A stretch of DNA of 64,000 nucleotides from the NCBI GenBank assembly GCA_030452985.1, contig JAKDLG010000005.1, positions 1 to 64,000 of the forward strand. Direction: 5' to 3'. The notes below the pieces were generated by a model. The model did no database searches. It saw only the letters and a program-made list of their open reading frames with translations, and was not told the origin of the DNA. Origin of the DNA: Humibacillus sp. (GTDB taxonomy: Bacteria > Actinomycetota > Actinomycetes > Actinomycetales > Dermatophilaceae). Both the position numbers and the translations under genes were made by a program. This document shows positions 16,856 through 26,100 of the stretch, in pieces (the first letter of the stretch is position 1; the number at the start of each line of letters is the position of its first letter).

Positions 16856-17638
16856 GTGCCGTACCCATCAGAGGGCGCCGACGAGTGGCCTGACCCGCTC
16901 CATGACGAGCACGTTGCCTTCCCTGACGCCCTGGCGCCGCACCCTGCCGGTCCGCCGCTGCCGGACTCGGCCTGGGCTCCCGCCGCACGAACGTCACCGG
17001 TCGGCGCCCCGCCCTCGGGCCCGGCGCCGACGGCTGAACCAGCATCGCCCGCCCCTTCCTGGGCCCCGGGTCGCCGCGCACCGACTCCGAATCGGCGCCG
17101 CCGCGTGCTGCGCACCCTCGTCGTGGTCTGGATCGGCTTCGCCGTGTTCGGCAACCACGACTACCACTCGAGCGACTCAAGCAGCGGCACGAGCGTCGAG
17201 ATGGGTGGGGGGATGGGCAGCGGGCTCGGCGCGCCCGCCGACGGTCACGACCCGTCTGTCGTGCTGCCGGTGAATACCGGCGTCGAGCCGCTACCGGCCG
17301 AAGTGCAGCAGTTCCGCGTCGAGGTGGCAAGCCCGAAGGGAGAGGTGACAGTGGCTCAGAGCACGAGGCGGGCTTCGGCCAAGCAAGTGGCGACCGGTTC
17401 CTGGACCGGCGACGTCACCCCGAGCGCCGGCTACCCAGCTCCCCAAGGTCCTGTTGGTCAACAGTCGAGCGAGGGTCCCGTGAACCCGAAGGTGAGCGGA
17501 ATCGTCACGGCGACCGCCGCCGACGCCACCAGCATCGTGCAGTGCCGCGTCTACGCCGACGACGAACTCGTGCTGATAGCGACCGGGCCCGGAACCGTGA
17601 CCTGTCGCGTCCCCGCTGTCGACGGCGCGACCGGGTGA
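16856..17638 (+). CDS. MmpS-like anchored protein 1 of 3
   Basis: A 260-residue single-pass protein: a Pro/Ala-rich cytoplasmic tail (1-80), an Arg cluster RRRR, one short membrane segment (LRTLVVVWIGFAVFG), a low-complexity stalk, and an extracytoplasmic domain. The domain begins VQQFRVEV and ends with IVQCRVYADDELV and GTVTCRV. The two cysteines in the last strands and the strand order resemble MmpS membrane proteins, though similarity is remote. The tail contains DEHVAFPD, matched in the next gene (DHHVSFPD). The start is GTG 16856 after AGAGGAGG. It is the first of three related tandem genes. No function assigned. Confidence 0.65.
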   Translation: MPYPSEGADEWPDPLHDEHVAFPDALAPHPAGPPLPDSAWAPAARTSPVGAPPSGPAPTAEPASPAPSWAPGRRAPTPNRRRRVLRTLVVVWIGFAVFGNHDYHSSDSSSGTSVEMGGGMGSGLGAPADGHDPSVVLPVNTGVEPLPAEVQQFRVEVASPKGEVTVAQSTRRASAKQVATGSWTGDVTPSAGYPAPQGPVGQQSSEGPVNPKVSGIVTATAADATSIVQCRVYADDELVLIATGPGTVTCRVPAVDGATG

Positions 17639-17751
17639 TGAGCCCGGGCGAGGCCGACGGAGTGGAACCAGAGCCCGGACCGGCGCATCGGAGGGCCACT
17701 CCCGCTCGCTAGATTGAGGGCGAGCAGCCACGAACAGGGGACTTCAGCGCC

Positions 17752-18570
17752 GTGTCAGAGATTCCGCCGTACCGACCAGATCCACTCGAGCCGGGCTACA
17801 GTCCAGCGCGAGAAGGCAGGCCCGACGCCCAGCACGACCACCACGTCAGCTTTCCCGACGATCGCGGGTCGGCCCAGCCAGCGCCGGCCACCCCGTCGGG
17901 TTCGCCCGCACCCTCGGCAATCGGCCCGGGCACGTTCAGCCCACCAGCGGGCCCGCCGGCGCGGTCCGACCCGGCACAACCGGGGGTCCGCAAACGACCG
18001 TCTTCGCGGTCGGCCCCCTCGAGCTCCAGCAAGCCTGGCCCGTCACCCCAGCCGGCGTCGACCGGCCGACGCCGGTCGCGTCAGCGCCGGGGGATGGTCA
18101 TCGCGGTCATCGCGGTGGTCATGGCACTCGTGGCCGTCGGCCTGGCCGTCGGCGTGCTCCTCGCCGGCGGCAGTGACCGTGGCGACGAACCATCACCGAA
18201 GGCCGACCGCCCGACGACGGTGCCGAACTCGCCGCTGACCGCTGACCCGACCCCCGTTCCACGACTCACCCCCGACGTGCGTTCGGTGCGGTTCGAGGTG
18301 CAGGGCACCGGTCGTGCCGACATCCGGCTCTACCGCGACGGGGCTTCCGAGCGGATCAAGGACGTCACGCTCCCCTACGCCGTCTCGGTACCCGTCGGTG
18401 AGGATCGCTCGCCGTACCTGACGATCAGCGCCACCGACTACGAGCGCACCGACTCGATGAGATGCATCGCGACGGCCGGCGAGGAAGTCGTCTCGGTCAA
18501 TGTCGGTACCCGCCGGGTCGAGTGCACAGTGACCTCCTCGTCCCTGCCGACCAGCGACGTCGAGCCGTGA
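17752..18570 (+). CDS. MmpS-like anchored protein 2 of 3
   Basis: A 272-residue protein with the same plan as its neighbours: Pro/Ser-rich tail (1-110) containing DAQHDHHVSFPDD, a basic stretch, one membrane helix (MVIAVIAVVMALVAVGLAV), a linker, then an about 95-residue beta-rich domain. The domain starts VRSVRFEVQGTGRADIRLY and has two cysteines (MRCIA, VECTV). VTLPYAVSVPVG is close to the MmpS pattern LPW...V. The start is GTG 17752 with AGGGGA upstream. Its stop overlaps the start of the third gene (GTGA). Probably exported with the domain outside. Family placement is by pattern only. Confidence 0.68.
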   Translation: MSEIPPYRPDPLEPGYSPAREGRPDAQHDHHVSFPDDRGSAQPAPATPSGSPAPSAIGPGTFSPPAGPPARSDPAQPGVRKRPSSRSAPSSSSKPGPSPQPASTGRRRSRQRRGMVIAVIAVVMALVAVGLAVGVLLAGGSDRGDEPSPKADRPTTVPNSPLTADPTPVPRLTPDVRSVRFEVQGTGRADIRLYRDGASERIKDVTLPYAVSVPVGEDRSPYLTISATDYERTDSMRCIATAGEEVVSVNVGTRRVECTVTSSSLPTSDVEP

Positions 18571-19529
18571 CCGTTCCGCCCACCGTCCCACCCATCGGGC
18601 CTGACGAGCCCCGCGACCTCCCCACCCCTGCTGCCCCGGGTGATCTGCCCTCGACAACGGCAACCGGCGGCGGGTTCGACCCGATGAAGCACCTCAGCAG
18701 CCAGCCCGGTGGGGACGGGTCCAGCTGGGTGCCCGAGCGGGCGGCGACCCCGCCGGAGCAGCCCGGCCCGCACGACGTTCCCCCCACCGCTGGCGGCGCG
18801 TTCATCCAGCCGCCCGGCTCGACGCCCGGCCGAAGCATCAAACCGTGGCAGGTCGTGGGCGGGCTGGCCCTCGTCTTCGTTCCCCTGCTCGTGTGGTTCG
18901 CGTCCAGTCTCAGCGACCCGGCCCCCGGCCCCGTCAGCGAGCCGCGCGTCGCAGTCTCCGTCTCGCCGTCGCAGCCCACCAGTGCGACTGCCCCGCCCGT
19001 CACGTCCTCCGCCTCGAGCAGCCCGACGGCCGACCCGCTGCCCCCCGTGGTAACGCCGAACGCGCCCCGCGACTTTCCGAGCCTGCCCACGGCCCTGACG
19101 GCATCCACCCTACCCACCGGGCGCGGCGCCACCTCGACGAGCAGGCCGGTGCTCACTGCTCCCCCGTCGTTGCTCCCGGCACCCACGGTGTCGATCACGG
19201 CGATCCCGCCGGGCGCCAAGACGATTCGCTTCGAGGCCCAGGCGGCCGGTGACGAGAAGGTCGAGGTGTCGCTCTCCGACGCTACGCACCAGCGGTTCGA
19301 CTACCCGCTCCAGAAGGCGCCGTTGGCGTTCGAGGTGCCCGTGGGGCCGACGCCGAGCAGCAGTGACTACTTCAGCCTGCGGGTGCGTACCCCCTACGAC
19401 TCGAGCGCCACCCGACGGCCCGACGTCGCCTGCCGCATCCTCGTCGACGGGGTGGTCGTCACCTCACAGCAGGGGCAGGGCTACGTCACCTGCTACATCA
19501 GCCCGTACTACGACGTGCGCCGCACCTGA
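18567..19529 (+). CDS. MmpS-like anchored protein 3 of 3
   Basis: A 320-residue protein: Pro-rich tail (1-95), membrane helix (VVGGLALVFVPLLVWFAS), a long Ser/Thr/Pro-rich stalk (about 115-215), then the conserved domain (KTIRFEAQAAGDEKVEVSLS ... VACRILVDGV ... QGYVTCYISPYYD). The final CRxxVDG...G...C pattern is the clearest MmpS-like signature of the three. The start GTG 18567 overlaps the preceding TGA by four bases, so the two are translationally coupled. The stalk suggests projection through the peptidoglycan. No MmpL transporter lies beside the cluster. It is convergent with femX, eight bases away. Confidence 0.7.
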   Translation: MTVPPTVPPIGPDEPRDLPTPAAPGDLPSTTATGGGFDPMKHLSSQPGGDGSSWVPERAATPPEQPGPHDVPPTAGGAFIQPPGSTPGRSIKPWQVVGGLALVFVPLLVWFASSLSDPAPGPVSEPRVAVSVSPSQPTSATAPPVTSSASSSPTADPLPPVVTPNAPRDFPSLPTALTASTLPTGRGATSTSRPVLTAPPSLLPAPTVSITAIPPGAKTIRFEAQAAGDEKVEVSLSDATHQRFDYPLQKAPLAFEVPVGPTPSSSDYFSLRVRTPYDSSATRRPDVACRILVDGVVVTSQQGQGYVTCYISPYYDVRRT

Positions 19530-19537
19530 CCGCCTGT

Positions 19538-20743
19538 TCAGACGTCGCTGTCCGGTGAGGAGCCGAGGCGGCGGCTGTTGATCGCCACCCGCAGGGCCAT
19601 CGCCCGGTCGAAGACCGTGTGCCAGAACCGGTTGAGCACCAGCTCGCGCTCGCCGACAAGCTCGACGACGTCGGCGCCCGCGCCGAGCTTGAAGAGCAGC
19701 AGCCCGGTGAGGGGTGAGGTGGCCCCGAGCGAGGTGTTGAAACCCCGGAAGTCGTAGGCGGCGCAGCCGGCTTCGATGGCGTCCTGGATCGCCCGCCACT
19801 GCAGGGCGTTGCTGGCGCGCGCGTCGCGGTTGCGTTCGGTCGAGCCGCCGTAGAGGTAGGAGAAGGTGTCGCCGACCCGGAGCATGATCGCCGAGGCCAG
19901 TACGTCACCGTCGACGTGCGCCTCGTAGACGCGGCCGGTCAGCCGCCCGGGGTCAGTCTCGCCGAACGCAGCGAGCATCTGCGCGAAGTAGGCCTTGGGC
20001 CGGGGGTGGAAGTGGTCACGCTGCGCCGACTCGCAGTAGAGCGCGTGGAAGGTGTCGACCCCCTCCGCGCCCACGGAGCGTACCTGCACTCCGGCCTTCT
20101 CGGCCTTCTTGATGTTGCGCCGCCACTGCTGGTTCATCGACCTGAGCACCGTAGGCGCGTCACGGCCGGCGATGTCGAGCACACACAGGTAGCGCGGCTG
20201 CCCGACGGCGGCCCCCGAACCGGCCCCGATCGGGAGCCAGGAGCGGGCCGCCAACCACGACTCGAGCGGGGCCGCCTCCGGGCCCACGACCGTCGCGGGA
20301 AGGCTGGTGAACGAGAGCAGCCCGCCGGCCGCCACCTGCTTCTTGACCGGCTCGGGGGCCCACGTGCGGGCCGGTACCGGAAAGCCGAGGCGCAGGGCGA
20401 ACGCGCCCGACGACCGGGCCCAGGCCACGAGGGGTTCGAGCCAGGCACCGGGGTCATCGGCCACGGCCTCCCAGGGCAGGGCCGGGCCCTCGGGCAGATA
20501 GGCGAAGCCGCGCTTGGTGCGCGGGATGCTGCGCGTCAGCACGAGGGCCGCGCCGACCCGGCGACCCGTTGGGTCGAACCACCCGAGGTGGCGGGGTTGC
20601 CAGTCGGGCTTGGTGCGTGCCCATTCCGGCGTCTGCAGGAAGCTGCCGCCGACCTCGAGCACGGTCTCGCGAGCCTCGTCGGCGGTGACGGGACGAACCG
20701 TGAAGGGTCCGGCGAGCGTGGGCGCGTCGGTCTCGGCGTTCAT
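19538..20743 (-). CDS. femX: FemAB/FemX-type peptidoglycan peptidyltransferase
   Basis: Non-ribosomal transferase using aminoacyl-tRNA to add an amino acid to the lipid II stem peptide, in the cytoplasm. This FemAB-family member of 401 residues has two GNAT-like halves: FLQTPEWARTKPDWQPRHLG near the N-terminus and, in the second half, RNIKKAEKAGVQV followed by FSYLYGGSTERNRDARASN and AAYDFRGFNTSL, the usual Fem landmarks. ATG 20743 is chosen because AGGGTGG precedes it; a GTG three codons upstream lacks space for a ribosome binding site. The amino acid added cannot be told from sequence. A general acyltransferase of the same fold is the alternative. Confidence 0.85.
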   Translation of the reverse strand: MNAETDAPTLAGPFTVRPVTADEARETVLEVGGSFLQTPEWARTKPDWQPRHLGWFDPTGRRVGAALVLTRSIPRTKRGFAYLPEGPALPWEAVADDPGAWLEPLVAWARSSGAFALRLGFPVPARTWAPEPVKKQVAAGGLLSFTSLPATVVGPEAAPLESWLAARSWLPIGAGSGAAVGQPRYLCVLDIAGRDAPTVLRSMNQQWRRNIKKAEKAGVQVRSVGAEGVDTFHALYCESAQRDHFHPRPKAYFAQMLAAFGETDPGRLTGRVYEAHVDGDVLASAIMLRVGDTFSYLYGGSTERNRDARASNALQWRAIQDAIEAGCAAYDFRGFNTSLGATSPLTGLLLFKLGAGADVVELVGERELVLNRFWHTVFDRAMALRVAINSRRLGSSPDSDV

Positions 20744-20800
20744 GCGCGCCACCCTATCGGCGCAACGACGCTCGCCCGACCACGCCGCTACGCCGGGGCA

Positions 20801-21220
20801 TCAGGCCGTGCGAGTGTGCCGGATCCACCAGAGCCCGAGTATCGGCAGCAGCAGCGGCACATAGCCGTAGCCCGACCCGAAGTGCGACCACACCGTCTTG
20901 TCGGGAAAGGCGTCGGGCACGGCGTAGGAGATGGCCCCGACGACGAGCACACCGACCAGCTCGATGGTGAGGGCCACCCTCGCCACACCGACGGAGGCTC
21001 GGTCACCGCGGGCGAGACCGACGGTCGCGACGATGTAGATCACGGCGGCGAGCGCCGACAGCAGGTAGGCGACCGGGGCCCGGCTGTAGTACTCGCTGAT
21101 CTGAAGCACCGACCGCCCGGTGGCGGCTAGCGCCAGCAGGCCGTACACCGCCACGAGCAGGCGCCCGGGCCCACGGCCAGTATGCAGCGCCGGGCTGCCC
21201 GAGCTGTCGCCGTCAGCCAT
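20801..21220 (-). CDS. Small integral membrane protein (4 TM), unknown function
   Basis: 139 residues, mostly hydrophobic, with about four membrane helices (LLVAVYGLLALAATGRSVLQ, YLLSALAAVIYIVATVGLA, VALTIELVGVLVVGAISYAV, YVPLLLPILGLWWI). I recognise no enzymatic motif. Similar small membrane proteins are common in actinobacteria next to FemX or house-keeping genes. Its start overlaps the stop of the upstream membrane-protein gene by eight bases (ATGGCTGA), so the two are coupled. Confidence 0.75.
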   Translation of the reverse strand: MADGDSSGSPALHTGRGPGRLLVAVYGLLALAATGRSVLQISEYYSRAPVAYLLSALAAVIYIVATVGLARGDRASVGVARVALTIELVGVLVVGAISYAVPDAFPDKTVWSHFGSGYGYVPLLLPILGLWWIRHTRTA

Positions 21221-21575
21221 TCATGCTCCAGACCTGCTGCAGCCGGCCGATCAGGATCATCACGACGAGGGCGCCGGACACCATGATGGCCATCGCCCAC
21301 TGCCCCCGCTCCTTGATCGCGATATAGATCGTCGCCGGCAGCACGAGCAGCACCGTGAACAGGTAGGCGATGAAGGTGGCCTTTTCACCGCCGTCGGCGA
21401 TGGCACCCGACTTGCCCAGCCCCACCACGAGCATCACGAGCAGGCCGACCTCGATGATCGCCGAGACGATGATCATCAGGTCGTCGACGACCTTGCGCCG
21501 CACGAGGTGGTGGCCGGCGATGACGGCAAGCACGGCACTCACCGCCAGCAGGCCGATGGTGAGGGGTTTGAGCAC
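21213..21575 (-). CDS. Small integral membrane protein (4 TM), unknown function
   Basis: 120 residues with about four membrane helices (IGLLAVSAVLAVIAG, IIVSAIIEVGLLVMLVVGL, AYLFTVLLVLPATIYIAI, AMAIMVSGALVVMILIG). No motif recognised. The start is GTG 21575. The first gene of a two-gene operon of membrane proteins, overlapping the next by eight bases; divergent from the ADP-ribosylglycohydrolase gene across a 121-base gap. Confidence 0.75.
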   Translation of the reverse strand: MLKPLTIGLLAVSAVLAVIAGHHLVRRKVVDDLMIIVSAIIEVGLLVMLVVGLGKSGAIADGGEKATFIAYLFTVLLVLPATIYIAIKERGQWAMAIMVSGALVVMILIGRLQQVWSMNG

Positions 21576-21696
21576 GGCGGAAGCCTACTTGGTCGTGCTG
21601 GGCTCTTTCGGAGGGCACCGCGTCGGCACTCTGCTCGAAGACGTAGATTTCATCCGTCAGGATGCCGTCGACGTCCTTCGGGGCCAAGGAGAACTC

Positions 21697-23157
21697 GTGC
21701 CGACCCGATCTGAACTCGTCAACCGGGCCGCCGGGGTGCTCCTCGGAGAGGCCTGCGGCGACGCCCTCGGAGTGCCCTACGAGATGGCCGCCCCACCCGT
21801 GGGCGAGGCGGTCATGAAGGGCGGCGGTCTCGGCCCCTACGACCCGGGAGAGTGGAGCGACGACACGCAGATGACGCTTTGCGTGGCCCAGGTCGCCGCT
21901 CGTGGCCTCGACCTGACCAGTCCGCGGGGCCTCGATGCCGTGGCCGAGGCGTTCGTCGCCTGGATGGGCGGTGGCGCCACCGACGTGGGCACGCAGACGA
22001 GAACCGTGCTGTCCGACGCGTCGGCGCGCAGCGGATCCCCACACCAGCGGCTGACCGGTGCGAGCGACGCCCTGCACGCCCGCACCGGCCTGACGGCCGG
22101 TAACGGCGCCTTGATGCGCACCTCGATCGTGGGCATCGCCGCGGTCGACGACCGGCAGAATACCGCCGAAGCGGCCCGGGCCGTCGCTCGGCTCACGCAC
22201 GCCGACCCACTCGCCGCCGACTCGTCGGTGCTCTGGTCGGAAGCGATCCGGGTCGCCGTGACCCAGGGCCGTCTCGACCTCGCCGCGGGGCTCAACCTGG
22301 TGAGCACCACGAACGAGGGGCGCTGGCGCGACTGGATCGAGGAGGCGACCGCTGCCGACCCGGGCGCTTTTCGCGACAACGGGTTCACCGTGACCGCCCT
22401 GCAGGCGGCCTGGGCGGCCATCACCTCCACCGACCGCGGCGACGGCTCGGCCATGCACCTGCAACGCGGGCTGCAGGCCGCCGTTCGCGCGGGGCACGAC
22501 ACCGACACCGTGGCGGCCATCGCCGGCTCGCTGCTCGGTGCCCGGTACGGCTCGTCGGCCGTGCCGACCCAGTGGCGCCGGATGGTGCACGGCTGGCCGG
22601 GCTTTCGCGCCCACGACCTGGTCGAGCTGGCCGTCTCGACCCTGGGCGGCGGACGACGGGTGGGCTCGTGGCCCTCGGTCGAGACGATGGTCGATCTCGG
22701 GATCCCCACGCTGGGCATCCCGCACCCCATCGACCCCGACATCGTGCTCGGCAGCATCAGCGACCTGCACCGGGTGGCGAGCCTCGACGTGCAGGCCGTC
22801 GTGTCGCTGTGCCCGCTCGGGCTCACGGACATCCCGGCAGCAGGAATGTCCCCACGCGACCACATCGAGTTCTGGATCAACGACGACAGCACCGACAGCA
22901 CCGACAGCGAGGCGCCCAACCCGCACCTCGACTTCGTTCTCGACGACGCGTCGTCGGCGCTGCGACAGTTTCGGGCCGAGGGCAAGCGGGTGCTGCTTCA
23001 CGGTCGCCGAGGCGAGCACCGCACCCCTGCGGTGGCGCTGCGGTACGCCGTCGACCTGGGGGTGGCCCCCGAGCTGGCGCAGAGCTCGATCCGGGAGGCG
23101 CTGCCCGGCATCTGGGCTGAGGGTCGCCTCTGGGAGGTGGCCGCGCACGGGGCCTGA
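21697..23157 (+). CDS. ADP-ribosylglycohydrolase fused to a phosphatase-like domain lacking its cysteine
   Basis: Removes ADP-ribose from proteins or small molecules using a dinuclear Mg site. The domain covers residues 1-about 320 with the hallmark motifs LLGEACGDALGVPYE, GEWSDDTQMTL and GHDTDTVAAIAGSLLGARYG. The C-terminal 150 residues resemble a dual-specificity/tyrosine phosphatase: VQAVVSLCPLG, a helical region, then RVLLHGRRGEHRTPAVALRY. The HCxxGxxR loop reads HGRRGEHR (435-442), so the catalytic cysteine is glycine at 436 and the domain should be catalytically dead. The start is GTG 21697 with AAGGAGA upstream; the open frame upstream is antisense to the neighbouring membrane gene. 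Confidence 0.9.
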   Translation: MPTRSELVNRAAGVLLGEACGDALGVPYEMAAPPVGEAVMKGGGLGPYDPGEWSDDTQMTLCVAQVAARGLDLTSPRGLDAVAEAFVAWMGGGATDVGTQTRTVLSDASARSGSPHQRLTGASDALHARTGLTAGNGALMRTSIVGIAAVDDRQNTAEAARAVARLTHADPLAADSSVLWSEAIRVAVTQGRLDLAAGLNLVSTTNEGRWRDWIEEATAADPGAFRDNGFTVTALQAAWAAITSTDRGDGSAMHLQRGLQAAVRAGHDTDTVAAIAGSLLGARYGSSAVPTQWRRMVHGWPGFRAHDLVELAVSTLGGGRRVGSWPSVETMVDLGIPTLGIPHPIDPDIVLGSISDLHRVASLDVQAVVSLCPLGLTDIPAAGMSPRDHIEFWINDDSTDSTDSEAPNPHLDFVLDDASSALRQFRAEGKRVLLHGRRGEHRTPAVALRYAVDLGVAPELAQSSIREALPGIWAEGRLWEVAAHGA

Positions 23158-23176
23158 CCGCCGGCCTCGGGCAACC

Positions 23177-26100
23177 TCAGGCGATCGTGGCGTTCTCGAC
23201 GTAGCGGCAGAGCGCGTTGACGGCGCGCAGGTCTTCGGGGCGGTGCACCTGGGCGTCGAGCAGCAGCGGGCTCGCCACGATGACGGCGAGCGCCTTGGCC
23301 CGCGAGATCGCCACGTTGAGGCGGTGCACGTCGTAGAGGAACGACACCCCGCGAGGGGCCAGCGCGGCACTCGTGGTGCCCATCGAGTAGATGACGACGG
23401 CCGCGCCCTGGCCCTGGATCTTGTCGACGGTGCCGACCTGCGCACCGTCGGGCAGGTGTTCCGCCAGCGTTGCGACGTGGGCGTTCCACGGCGCGACGAC
23501 GAGGATGTCGGCGAGCGTAAGAGGCCGCGTCGTGCCGGTGACGTCGGTCCACTCCCCCTCGAGCAGGTCGTCGACGAGCAGCCGCACGACGGCAGCCTCC
23601 TCGGCACTCGACTGGTCGGCCATCACGCTGTGCACGACGGGGGCCCACCGCAGGCCGGTGCCGCTGAGGGCTCGGAGGGAGCGCGGTGCCGAGACCTCGA
23701 CCCGGCGCAGGTCTTGACGGGCATCGGGCTCGGCAGAGGCGAGTCGGCCCTCGTAGGCCAGCTCGGACACGAACCCGGTGAGGTCGGCGTGCATGCGGTA
23801 GGTGTGGTCGAGAAAGACGCCACGATCAGGCGGGATGACGTCGTGCGGGCCGATGAGGTGCTCGAGCACCGAGATCCCGGCGCCGAACGGGTGGACGGCC
23901 TTGGTCGGCTGCTGCAGCTGCTGGGGGTCGCCCAGCAGCACGAGCGAGGTGGCGGCCCGCGACACGGCGACGGCGTTGGCGAGGGAGAACTGCCCCGCCT
24001 CGTCGATGACGAGCACGTCGACCGCCTCGGCCAGGTCATCGCGTGACCACAGCCAGGCCGTGCCGCCGACGAGCTTGGCAGTGCCGGTCGTGAGGGCCTC
24101 CACGACCTCGTCGTTGCTTTTGGCCGGGCGGACGAGCGATGGCGCCTCGCCGGTGGCGCTCGGGTTCGAGCTCGGGTTCGTCGTCGGGGCGCCCTCGCCG
24201 GTCTTGTGCAGGGCCGGGCGGCCGACCTTGTGCAGCAGGTTGCGGATGACGGAGTGGGACAGACCGGTGACCCCGACCTTCAGGCCGTCGTCGAGCAGCC
24301 GCCCGATGAGGGCCGCTCCCGCGTAGGTCTTGCCCGCTCCGGGTGGTCCCTGGACCGCCAGCACCTCCCCGTGCAGCTCGGACCCGACGCGCACGACGAC
24401 GTCGGCGGGGCTCTCGCCAACCCGCGCGACCATCGTGGCGGCCTCCGGAACGACACCGCGCACCAGGCGCACGGCCAGGTTGTCGCTGCCCGACAACCAG
24501 GTCTGTGCCGACCCGGCGATGCTGGCCCGCAGGCCGTGGTTGCCGATGGGGCCGGGGCCCTTCAGCGCCCGGGGCGTCGGCGGCTCAAGACGTTTGCTCA
24601 TCTTCAGCTCGACCCAGCCGGCCACCGGGTCGAGCGCCGTGATCTCGCCGACCCCCTTGTGGGTGTCGACGTTCTCGGCGCGGATGCCGGGTCGCAGCTG
24701 GCACTCCTGGGCCGGGAAGGGGTAGCGCCAGACCAGAGACTGCTTCACGGCACCGACCTCGCGGGGGGCGCCGAGCCCGGCGAGGGCGCCGGCGTTCTCG
24801 AGCAGCTCGTCGGGATCGAGATCGCCGTAACGAAAGTAGGCCCACCAGTCGGGGCGGTCTTCGCGCCGGTGCCAGCCGACGCACCCCGCGAGCAGCTCGC
24901 CGGCCACGGTCTCCGCTTCGCTCTCGGCGGTGCGGTGCAGCTCGGCCCGGGCCAGTAGCGCCTCGGCCAGCTCGATCTCGGCCTGTTCAGCCTCGTTGAT
25001 CTCGTGGACCGCCCCTGCCCCGGGCCGGGTCAGCTCGTGCCCGGTGCGGGCCAGCTCGGCGCGGCGCTCCTCCAGCCAGTCGTGCAGGGCGAGGGTCGAC
25101 TCGACGTCGACCTGGTTGTAGGCACGGATGTCCTCGAGGATCTGCGGTTCCGGTCTCCCTTCGTCGCGGGCGGCCAGCCACCGTTCGTACTCCACGACGG
25201 AGGCGAGCCCGTCGGAGACGGCATCCGTGCCCTCTGACCGGGTTCGGTGCCAGTAGAACTCTTCGAGCTTCTTGATCGAGTAGGAGCCTTTACTGATGCG
25301 CAGGCCCTGACGCACCACGGCGTAGAGGTCGACGAACCGCTCGCCTCGAAGCAGCTGGTCGAGCTCGTGCTCGCGAGTGGCGTGCTGGCTGGCGAGCCGC
25401 TTGAGCGCGGTCGTCTCGTAGGGGGCGTAGTGGTAGACGTGCATGTCGGGGTGGGTCTTCCAACGCTCGACCAGCCAGTCGACCAGGTCGGTCGTCAGCG
25501 CGCCCTCCTGCTCGAAGTCGTGCGCCCAGAAGCAGGTGAACTCAGCCGCACGGGTCCAGATGCCGGCCAGGTACTCCCGACCCGCCCCTCCTTCGGCCCA
25601 CGGGTCGCCCTCGAAGTCGAGGTACACGTCGCCCTCGTCGGGAGCGGGCAACAGCTGCAGGCCCGTTCGTGGCCCACCGGGGTCGGGCTCGAGCAGCTCG
25701 TAGCGCGCCTGCCCGCTCTCGCGCTCGGCGAGCTGCAGCCGGGCCTGCGGCACCAATCGGCGCCGAGCGGTCGACGACAGTACCCCGGTCAGGCGCTCCT
25801 CGCTCGCGTCGGCCAGCGCCCGTAGGGTCGGCAGGCCGGCGTCGATGAGCCGGGCCCGGTGGTCGGGTCGCATACCGGCCACCTGGATGAGGTCGTCACG
25901 ATCGACCCACTCCTGCGCGCACCGCTCCTTCCACCGGCACTGCCCGCAGTGCTCGACGCGGCTCGACTCGGTGGGTCGCGGACGGTCGATGGCGTCGTGG
26001 AGGTCGGCGCGACGGCGCCGCGCGTAGGGGGCCACGTCGACGAGGCGCCACTGGTGCTGGGCGCGATCGCCCGTCACCACGGTGAGCCACTGTGGGGGCA

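Noticed and set aside
23152-23182. GCCTGA/TCAGGC inverted repeat between convergent genes
   Set aside because: The short stem is formed mainly by the two TGA stop codons and adjacent GC; too weak to call a terminator.
21385-23607. 740-codon minus-strand frame across the ADP-ribosylglycohydrolase gene
   Set aside because: It overlaps two clear genes, has no domain and reflects third-position GC bias; the hydrolase motifs on the + strand are decisive.
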